NCBI RefSeq assembly: GCF_001612905.1
Contig: NZ_BDBI01000026.1
Span: 124,001 to 188,000, forward strand
Reading direction: 5' to 3'
Length of the DNA: 64,000 nt
From: Nocardia ignorata NBRC 108230
GTDB lineage: Bacteria; Actinomycetota; Actinomycetes; Mycobacteriales; Mycobacteriaceae
The notes under the pieces are model-generated. The model saw only the letters and a list, made by a program, of their open reading frames with translations, was not told the origin of the DNA and did not search any database. Positions 47,806 to 53,987 of the stretch are shown one piece after another (position 1 is the first letter of the stretch; each line of letters begins with the position of its first letter). Position numbers and translations under genes: made by a program.

Positions 47806-49080
47806 ATGACGATCCCAGTGGACAGGGGGCTGACATCCACGCTGGTCACCCATTTCGTGAACAACGTGGCGACCTGCCGGACGTTGCCCGGTGACGCGAT
47901 CTCCGGCGAGGTGACCTCGGTGACGAGGATGTGCCTCGAGATCTGCGCCGGGTTGCTCGACGGGCGCGACGAGGAGGCCAAGCTGCACCGGCTCGCGGTC
48001 GCGGCGTCGGGGTGGGCGCGCGAGGGCGTGCCCATCGACACGATCCTGCACGCGCTGCACGAGGGTTTCCGGATCGGTTTCGACGCGGCCTGCGCCGGGA
48101 TGAGCCTGCCCGACGAGTTCCGCCGGCTGATCGCCATCTCGGATGTCCTGTGCACCACCGTGACTCGCGCCTACATCCGCGAGCACCGCGAGATCGCCGG
48201 TGAGCACCACACCGCCGTGCACACGCTCACCTCCGCCCTGCTCGCCGGGCAGCCGACCATCACGATGGCCCGCGAGTGCGGGATCTCGGTGGCCGAATCG
48301 TATGCGGTGCTCGCCCTTTCGATCGGGGAGCATCCCGACGAGCACGATGCCCGGCTGAACTCCTCGGTGGTCGCGCGGCGCAAGCTGCGCCGGGTGCAGG
48401 CCGCGCTGGCGCACCGCTGCGGGGAGCAGGCGCTGTCGCTGCTGTCGGTCGACGGTGGCACGCTGCTCATTCCGGCCGACCTGCTCGCCGACGATCAGCT
48501 CGACGGCCTCGTCGAGGCCCTGTCGCGGGCCGCCCGCGTGGATGTGACCGCGGCGCTGGTGACTTCGCCCGCGGCCGAGATCCCCGACGCGGCGCAGCGC
48601 GCCCACGAATTGCTCGACATGGTGGAGCGGCTCGATTGCGAACCCGGCCTGTACCGCTTCGGCGATCTGGCGCTGGAATACCAGCTCACCAGGCCCGGTC
48701 CCGGCCGCGCCCGGCTCGGTGAACTGCTCGCCCCGCTGGACAAGCACCCCGAGCTGTACGAAACGCTGCGCGTGCACATCGCCAACAACATGAACCGGCA
48801 GCGCACGGCCCGCCTGCTGCACATCCACACCAACACCGTCGACTACCGGCTGCGGCGCGTCGCCCAGCTCACCGGGCTCGACCCGGCGCAGGCCTCGGGG
48901 CTGTGGCAGTTGCGGTCGGCGATGATCGCCCGCAGCTTCCACACCGGTCCGAGAGTGCCCGCCGAGCAGGTGGCCTCGACCGGCCTCGGCGGCCCGGTGG
49001 GTACCAGCGGCCCGCGCCGGGCCCGGGCGGACGCCGAGGTCTGTCCCGCACCGGGACTCGGCGGCGTGCGCTCGGCCTGA
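47806..49080 (+). CDS. PucR/CdaR-type helix-turn-helix regulator
   Basis: A 424-residue protein. The N-terminal domain (LTSTLVTHFVNNVATCRTLP to about 170) resembles the RsbR/PucR-associated helical domain of actinobacterial regulators. The middle is a GGDEF-like remnant. The C-terminal HTH is HIANNMNRQRTARLLHIHTN followed by TVDYRLRRVAQLTG, the PucR signature. A tail of about 50 residues with low complexity follows. ATG 47806 has GAGGAGGAG 7 bp upstream; the longer open frame is not supported. Targets unknown. Confidence 0.82.
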   Translation: MTIPVDRGLTSTLVTHFVNNVATCRTLPGDAISGEVTSVTRMCLEICAGLLDGRDEEAKLHRLAVAASGWAREGVPIDTILHALHEGFRIGFDAACAGMSLPDEFRRLIAISDVLCTTVTRAYIREHREIAGEHHTAVHTLTSALLAGQPTITMARECGISVAESYAVLALSIGEHPDEHDARLNSSVVARRKLRRVQAALAHRCGEQALSLLSVDGGTLLIPADLLADDQLDGLVEALSRAARVDVTAALVTSPAAEIPDAAQRAHELLDMVERLDCEPGLYRFGDLALEYQLTRPGPGRARLGELLAPLDKHPELYETLRVHIANNMNRQRTARLLHIHTNTVDYRLRRVAQLTGLDPAQASGLWQLRSAMIARSFHTGPRVPAEQVASTGLGGPVGTSGPRRARADAEVCPAPGLGGVRSA

Positions 49081-49098
49081 CTCCGGGCACCGGGTGAT

Positions 49099-49173
49099 TC
49101 AGCGGCGCAACACCTTCCGGGCCGGCCAGTTGCCGAGGAACTGGACGGCCTGGACGCCGGCGATGATGATCAT
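49099..49173 (-). pseudogene. metI remnant (C-terminal end only)
   Basis: The minus strand encodes MIIIAGVQAVQFLGNW and a basic end ARKVLRR before a stop at 49099. This is the last helix and tail of a MetI-type permease of a methionine ABC transporter. The preceding roughly 190 residues are absent, and the fragment directly abuts the metN remnant, so a deletion fused the two genes. Confidence 0.6.
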
Positions 49174-49189
49174 TGCCGCCGTGCAACTC

Positions 49190-49838
49190 CCGCGGCCGGT
49201 CCAGTTCGCGGCCGTCGGGCCGGTTGTGCAGCACGGTGCCGACGAACGAGCGCGTCGACTCGGCCCGCGGCGCCGCGAAAACATCGAAGGTGGGCGCCAA
49301 TTCGACGATCCGGCCCTCGGCGAGCACCGCGACCCGGTCGGCGACCGCGCGGATCACATCCATCTCGTGGGTGATCACCACGATGGTCACCCCGAGTTCG
49401 GATCGACCTTCTTCGACAGCCGCAGCACCTCACCGGTGGTTTCCGGGTCGAGCGCGGAGGTTGCCTCGTCGGCGAGCAGCAGCGACGGGGAGGTGGCCAG
49501 CGCCCTGGCGATTCCCAGCGCTGCTTCTGCCCGCCCGAGAGCTGATCGGGATAGGCACGGGCTTTGTCGGTGAGGCCGACGAATTCCAGCGGTTCGGGCA
49601 CCCGCGCCTTGCGCTCGGTGCGCTTCCAGCCCGCCACCTTCACCGGGTACTCCACATTGCCCGCGGCCGTGCGCGATCGGAAGAGATTGAACTGCTGGAA
49701 CACCATGCCGATATCGCGGCGCGGCGTGCGCACGGCCGACTCCGGCACCTCGGTGATCGGGATGCCCGAGATCGTGACTGTGCCCGACGTGGGCTTCTCC
49801 ACAACTGTTCGAATTGCCTCGAGCCAGAGCCTCACCAA
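49190..49838 (-). pseudogene. metN remnant: methionine ABC transporter ATPase with deletions and frameshifts
   Basis: The sequence is recognisable as MetN (KPTSGTVTISGIPITEVPES, RRDIGMVFQQFNLFRSRTAA, YPDQLSGGQKQR, then in other frames DEATSALDPETTGEVLRL and VTIVVITHEMDVIRAVADRV). The N-terminus with Walker A is missing: the frame opens just before the EKPTSG motif. A one-base deletion near 49517-49521 shifts the frame after GGQKQR, and another near 49400-49405 shifts it before VTIVVITHEMD. The protein cannot bind ATP. With the metI remnant and no metQ it is a dead methionine-uptake locus. Confidence 0.8.
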
Positions 49839-49840
49839 TA

Positions 49841-49858
49841 GTTAGACGCCCGTCTAAC
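49841..49858. promoter_or_regulatory. Perfect 18-bp palindrome at the metN breakpoint
   Basis: GTTAGACGCCCGTCTAAC has 8-bp arms and a CC spacer, the form of a TetR-family operator. It sits at the truncated 5' edge of the metN remnant and about 110 bp upstream of the NADAR gene. It may be a leftover regulatory site of a deleted gene. Confidence 0.5.
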
Positions 49859-49947
49859 TTGCGGTGCCTTGCGAGGTACGGGTCTCCTGCTTGACGCGCT
49901 CGGTGACGCCACGAAAAGTCCTTGGCCCGAAACTGGGACAGCCTATA

Positions 49948-49968
49948 TAGTTCGTTTGACCAAAACTA
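49948..49968 (+). promoter_or_regulatory. TAGTT-N11-AACTA inverted repeat just upstream of NADAR gene
   Basis: TAGTT (49948-49952) and AACTA (49964-49968) flank GTTTGACCAAA, in an AT-rich island within GC-rich DNA, ending 3 bp before the ATG at 49972. The TATATAG on its left could be a -10 box, in which case the message would start within or near the repeat. Confidence 0.45.
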
Positions 49969-49971
49969 GAG

Positions 49972-50529
49972 ATGGGGTGGGCCGTGCGATCGGTCGAAGA
50001 ATTGTGTGCGGCTGTCGAGCAGGGAGCTGTGCCGAAATACCTGCTGTTCTGGGGGCATCGGCCGCGCGTGGACGGGACGCTCGGCTCGGGCTGCCTGAGC
50101 CAGTGGTGGCCAGCGCCCTTCTCGATCGACGGGGAGCGGTTCGCCACCGCCGAGCACTACATGATGTGGCGCAAGGCGCTGCTGTTCGGCGATTCCGAGG
50201 TGGCCGGGCAAGTACTCGAGGTGGCCCATCCCGCCGAGGCGAAGAAGATGGGCAGGCTCGTCCGCGGGTTCGACCAATGTATCTGGGAGGAAGCGCGATT
50301 CGACATCGTCGTGGCGGGCAGTGTGGCCAAGTTCGGATCGGATGCGGGGTTGCGGTCGTATCTGGCGGGCACGGCGGGGCGGGTGCTCGTGGAGGCGAGT
50401 CCGATGGACCGGGTGTGGGGGATCGGGCTGTCGGCGAAGGACGAGCGGGCGGGTGATCCCACGCGATGGCGGGGGCTGAATCTGCTGGGGTTCGCGTTGA
50501 TGCGGGCGCGCGAGGAACTCGCTGGGTAG
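49972..50529 (+). CDS. NADAR-domain protein (YbiA-like)
   Basis: A 185-residue NADAR protein. Conserved elements are YLLFWGHRPRVDGTLG, LSQWWPAPFSIDGERFATAE, HYMMWRKALLFGD, AKKMGRLVRGFDQCIWEEAR and DRVWGIGLSAKDERAGDP. Family members act as N-glycosidases on riboflavin intermediates or remove ADP-ribose from guanine in DNA; some are encoded with DarT-like toxins. No toxin is visible here. ATG 49972 is used; GTG 49984, after GGGGTGG, is an alternative start. Confidence 0.85.
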   Translation: MGWAVRSVEELCAAVEQGAVPKYLLFWGHRPRVDGTLGSGCLSQWWPAPFSIDGERFATAEHYMMWRKALLFGDSEVAGQVLEVAHPAEAKKMGRLVRGFDQCIWEEARFDIVVAGSVAKFGSDAGLRSYLAGTAGRVLVEASPMDRVWGIGLSAKDERAGDPTRWRGLNLLGFALMRAREELAG

Positions 50530-50584
50530 AGCTATTCGGGAAAGGCATTTCTCGGTGGGGCTGTGGGCGTTCATGATTGGGGGT

Positions 50585-50601
50585 GGTCCCGGTCTGGGAC
50601 C
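50585..50601 (+). promoter_or_regulatory. Inverted repeat before DUF4189 paralogue 4
   Basis: GGTCCC-GGTCT-GGGACC, 24 bp upstream of the ATG at 50626, followed by GAACTTTCGATG, which is close to the GAACTTTCGAATG before paralogue 1. The position is the same as in the GTTCCG repeats but the arm sequence differs. Confidence 0.5.
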
Positions 50602-50625
50602 GAACTTTCGATGGGGAGAATTCTG

Positions 50626-51126
50626 ATGTCTGTTGTGGGCAAGTACGCCCTCGGTGCGGCCGCCGTATCCGCGGTGGCCGCGTTCACGGTGGTCGCCGCG
50701 GGTCCGGCCGCCGCCGGTGCCAGCGGTGTGGCGATCGCCGAAGCGCCCGGCTACACCGCCGTGTCACGTGATGGCGGTTTCCAGGCCGCCGCCGGTGACC
50801 TCTACGGCGCGCTCGCGCTGTCGTCGGACGAGGCCGTGGTCGCGTCCGCGGTGAACTACGGCAGCTGGGCCGACGCCCAGCACGCCGCGCTCGCGGAATG
50901 CGGTGTGTGGGACTGCCAGGTGGTCGTCTCGTTCCGCAATGCCTGCGGTGCGGTAGCCCAGGGCGCCGACTACCGGTTCGGCTGGTCGTGGGACTACTCG
51001 CTGGCCGCCGCCGAGCGTTCGGCGGTGGATGTGCTCGGTCTGAGCGCCCCGCCGTTCCCCGACCTGGGCTCGGCGTCGCCGCGTCCCGCGCGGGTCATCC
51101 TGTCCGCCTGCACGGCGAACGTCTGA
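50626..51126 (+). CDS. Secreted DUF4189-like protein, paralogue 4
   Basis: A 166-residue exported protein. The signal peptide (MSVVGKYALGAAAVSAVAAF, cleavage after PAAAGA) aligns with the other paralogues, and a longer spacer precedes the domain YGALALSSDEAVVASAVNYG, CGVWDCQVVVSFRNACGAVA, AAAERSAVDVLGL and SACTANV. The ATG at 50626 follows GGGGAGA at the right distance; ATG 50611 is possible. Divergent in sequence from the tandem trio and separated from it by 3.6 kb. Confidence 0.8.
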   Translation: MSVVGKYALGAAAVSAVAAFTVVAAGPAAAGASGVAIAEAPGYTAVSRDGGFQAAAGDLYGALALSSDEAVVASAVNYGSWADAQHAALAECGVWDCQVVVSFRNACGAVAQGADYRFGWSWDYSLAAAERSAVDVLGLSAPPFPDLGSASPRPARVILSACTANV

Positions 51127-51139
51127 CGCATTCCTCGAC

Positions 51140-51171
51140 AAGGGGCGCGAACCGAAGGGTTCGCGCCCCTT
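51140..51171. terminator. Bidirectional terminator
   Basis: AAGGGGCGCGAACC (51140-51153) pairs with GGTTCGCGCCCCTT (51158-51171) around a 4-nt loop, between convergent paralogue 4 and the GNAT gene. Confidence 0.85.
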
Positions 51172-51172
51172 C

Positions 51173-51706
51173 TCATCGTCGCGGGTGGTCGAGCGACAGA
51201 CGGCCGCGCCGGACGAGGTCGTGTTTGGCGATCGGCGGCAGCGGGTCGTCGCCCGGCGTCTCGGGATTGGTGCGAACCAGCAGGGTGACGGTCGCGGCGG
51301 GCACGAAGCCGCTGCGCCGCATCAGCGCCGCCGAGGCACCGTTGCGCTCCTCCACGTCGGTGACGATGTGCTGGGCACCTCGCGCGAACAACGCCTCCGA
51401 ACAAACGTCGACCAATCGCCGGGCGATGCCGTGCCCCTGCATATCCGGCGCCACCGCGATCCACTCGAGGTAGGCCCAGTCGTCACGGTGCTCGAACTCC
51501 ATGGAACCGAGCACGAAGCCGACCACCCGATCGGAGTCCAGGGCTACCCAGCAGGCGTTGTCGGGGCTGTCCAGATGCTCGGCGACGGCCGTCAGCGACC
51601 AGGACGTATACGGCTTGGTCGTCGTGTCGAAAACCTGATGTCCGAGGTCGAGGACCTGACGCAGGTGCCCCAGACCCATCGGTACGACAGCGATCGCTCG
51701 GTCCAT
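51173..51706 (-). CDS. GNAT-family N-acetyltransferase
   Basis: A 177-residue acetyltransferase. The acetyl-CoA pyrophosphate loop is in IAVAPDMQGHGIARRLVDV, preceded by WAYLEW on beta4, and EERNGASAALMRRSGFVPA is the late conserved region. The substrate cannot be predicted; RimI-like and small-molecule acetyltransferases both look like this. Its start lies 14 bp from the stop of ku on the same strand, so they may be cotranscribed. Confidence 0.85.
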   Translation of the reverse strand: MDRAIAVVPMGLGHLRQVLDLGHQVFDTTTKPYTSWSLTAVAEHLDSPDNACWVALDSDRVVGFVLGSMEFEHRDDWAYLEWIAVAPDMQGHGIARRLVDVCSEALFARGAQHIVTDVEERNGASAALMRRSGFVPAATVTLLVRTNPETPGDDPLPPIAKHDLVRRGRLSLDHPRR

Positions 51707-51720
51707 GGGGCCAGTGTGCC

Positions 51721-52629
51721 CTAGGCCCCCTTGCGGGCGGTGGACTTGCTCGCCGTGGATTTGCTCGCCGTCTTGCGCGGTGCCGCTTTCTTGGCCGCGG
51801 CCTTCTTCGCCGGCTTCTTCTTCGGGGCGGCCGACTCGCCTTCCCGCCGCCCGCTCGCCTCGAGGCTGCGCTGCAAGGCGGCCACCAGATCGACCACCTC
51901 GGCATCGGGCTGCTCGGCCGGTTCGGCGGCGGTCGATTCGACCTTGCCGGTGCCGCTGGCGATCGCCTCGTCCAGCAATTTCTGCAATTCGATCTGGTAT
52001 TCGTCGGTGTATTCGCCAGGATCGAAATCACCCGACATCGACTCGACCAGCGTTTCGGCCATCTTCAATTCCTGCGGGCGCGGAGTCGGCGCGTCCTCGA
52101 GCGAAGGGAAGTCGACCGCGCGTACCTCGTCGGGCCACAGCAATGTCTGCAGCACCAGTACGCCCTCACGCACGCGCAGCGCCGCCAACCGGGTCTTCTG
52201 CCGCAACGTGAAATGCACGAGTGCCGTTTTGTCGATCCGTTCGAGTGTCGCGGCAAGCAGCTGATACGCCTTCGGCGTCGCCGAATCGGGTTCCAGGTAG
52301 TAACTCTTGTCGAACAGCACGGGGTCGATCTGATCCGACGGCACGAATTCCAGCACCGGGATCTCGTGTTTCTCCGCCGCGGGCAATTTGGCGAAGTCCT
52401 CGTCGGTGAGCACTACCTGCTCGCCGTCGGGTGACACATACGCCTTGTCGATATCGGAATACTGCACCGATTTGCCGCACACCTGGCAGACCCGGTCGTA
52501 TTTGATCCGGCCCCCGTCCTTGGCGTGGACCTGATGAAACCGGATGTCATGGTCCTCGGTCGCGGTATAGACCTTGACCGGGACGTTGACCAGCCCGAAA
52601 GCGATCGAGCCCTTCCAGATCGACCTCAT
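51721..52629 (-). CDS. ku: Non-homologous end joining protein Ku
   Basis: A 302-residue bacterial Ku that rings DNA ends and recruits LigD. The core (MRSIWKGSIAFGLVNVPVKV, HQVHAKDGGRIKYDRVCQVC, DKSYYLEPDS, HTLR-type FTLRQKTRLAALRV) matches mycobacterial Ku. The last 35 residues form a Lys/Ala-rich tail with repeats (KKPAKKAAAKKAAPRK, TASKSTASKSTARKG) expected to bind DNA. The start at 52629 follows the family; an ATG at 52641 with GGGAG 8 bp upstream would add four residues. No ligD gene in the window. Confidence 0.94.
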   Translation of the reverse strand: MRSIWKGSIAFGLVNVPVKVYTATEDHDIRFHQVHAKDGGRIKYDRVCQVCGKSVQYSDIDKAYVSPDGEQVVLTDEDFAKLPAAEKHEIPVLEFVPSDQIDPVLFDKSYYLEPDSATPKAYQLLAATLERIDKTALVHFTLRQKTRLAALRVREGVLVLQTLLWPDEVRAVDFPSLEDAPTPRPQELKMAETLVESMSGDFDPGEYTDEYQIELQKLLDEAIASGTGKVESTAAEPAEQPDAEVVDLVAALQRSLEASGRREGESAAPKKKPAKKAAAKKAAPRKTASKSTASKSTARKGA

Positions 52630-52736
52630 AGACCCCATCATGATCGATTCGTGCTCCCGGGGCGAGCGGGCGATGCACAACCGGTGCCCCGTCGTAATGC
52701 GCGAGCGCTTGATTCCATGACGGGTCTGGTCAAATT

Positions 52737-53804
52737 GTGGGCGTGTGCGCTGAGTTGATCGTTTGTGGGTTGGGGCCCGCGGGCAGGGCCGTGGCCCACC
52801 GGGCGGCCGTGCGGGGTTTGTCGGTGGTGGCGATCGATCCCCGTCCGGAGCGGACGTGGACGGCGACGTACGCGGCGTGGGTGGACGAGGTTCCGGAGTG
52901 GGTGGGGGACGAGGTTTTCGCCGGGGACGGAGTGGAACCGACGGTGTGGGCCATGGGAAAGCACCGGATCGGGCGGGAGTACCGGGTGTTCGATACGCCG
53001 CGGTTGCAGAACGCCCTGGCGGTGGACGGGGTGCGGGTGATCGCGGACCGGGTCACCCAGGCGGACGCGCGAGCGGGCTCGGTACGGACGGCGGGAGGGC
53101 AAGTCTTCCACGGCCGGGTGATCGACGCGCGGGGAGTCGGGCGCGCGCCGGAGCTGGCCGAGCAGACCGCCTACGGGGTGGTCGTCGAAGCGGACGAGCC
53201 CTGCGTGTTCATGGACTGGCGGCTCGACAACGGCGCCGGACCCGACGAACCCCGGTCGTTTCTCTACACGGTGCCGGTGGCGAAGGGCCGGATGCTGTTC
53301 GAGGAGACATGCCTTGCCGGGCGCCCGGCACTGACACCCGAGCTGCTGCGCACCCGACTGGAACACCGGCTCCGGCAACGCGGCATCGAACTCGACGGCA
53401 CGGAATCGGTTGAGCGGGTGCGGTTCCCGGTGGAAGGCGGCAAGCCCGGCGGCGGCCGGTTCGGAGCCGCGGGCGGCCTGGTCCACCCCGCCACCGGATA
53501 CAGCGTCGCCGCCTCACTCGCCGCCGCCGACACCGTCGTCGAGGGCAACCGTTTGTGGACCGCACGCGCACGCGCCGTCGCGGCCCTGCGCCGGGCCGGG
53601 CTACGGTCGCTGCTGGCCCTTCCACCCCGCGACGTACCGGTCTTCTTCGAGGCGTTCTTCGATCTCCCAGCGGCCGAGCAGCGCTCGTACCTGTCCGGCC
53701 ACGACGACCTGACCGGCACCCTCGCCGCGATGGCCACCCTGTTCGCAGGCCTTCCGCCTCGGGTGCGGCGCACCCTGGCGAGCTCCTCGCTCGGACTCGG
53801 TTGA
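52737..53804 (+). CDS. Lycopene cyclase family protein (CrtL-type)
   Basis: A 355-residue FAD/NAD-binding protein of the lycopene beta-cyclase family. The dinucleotide fold is ELIVCGLGPAGRAVAHRAAV; FMDWRLDNG, SFLYTVPVAKGRMLFEETCLA and GAAGGLVHPATGYSVAASLA are the cyclase signatures. It would make beta or gamma rings on linear carotenoids. No other carotenoid genes (crtE, crtB, crtI) are nearby, so precursor enzymes must be encoded elsewhere. GTG 52737 or GTG 52743 is the start; no clear ribosome site is visible. Confidence 0.85.
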   Translation: MGVCAELIVCGLGPAGRAVAHRAAVRGLSVVAIDPRPERTWTATYAAWVDEVPEWVGDEVFAGDGVEPTVWAMGKHRIGREYRVFDTPRLQNALAVDGVRVIADRVTQADARAGSVRTAGGQVFHGRVIDARGVGRAPELAEQTAYGVVVEADEPCVFMDWRLDNGAGPDEPRSFLYTVPVAKGRMLFEETCLAGRPALTPELLRTRLEHRLRQRGIELDGTESVERVRFPVEGGKPGGGRFGAAGGLVHPATGYSVAASLAAADTVVEGNRLWTARARAVAALRRAGLRSLLALPPRDVPVFFEAFFDLPAAEQRSYLSGHDDLTGTLAAMATLFAGLPPRVRRTLASSSLGLG

Positions 53805-53987
53805 GCGACAGCGGTAACGGGGATATCGGAGCGACGGCGCGAACGTCGCGGGGTTGCTAACATCGCCGGGCGAACGCGCCGACCCGCCAGCAGGATCGGG
53901 CCGACGAGGCGGGCCGACCGGGTGACACCGAATACCGCACGTCGAGATGCGTGCCGCAGTGTTGCTCGACGAGACAGGGGTATACCG

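Noticed and set aside
49854..50147. 97-codon minus-strand frame opposite the NADAR gene
   Set aside because: Mostly antisense to NADAR; its end (GVTERVKQETRTSQGTAS) looks protein-like and could be a remnant of a lost gene, but there is too little to support a call.
45183..51172. Prophage or integrated element
   Set aside because: The island lacks integrase, phage structural genes and att repeats; it holds paralogues, regulators and a pseudogene, better explained by local duplication and deletion.
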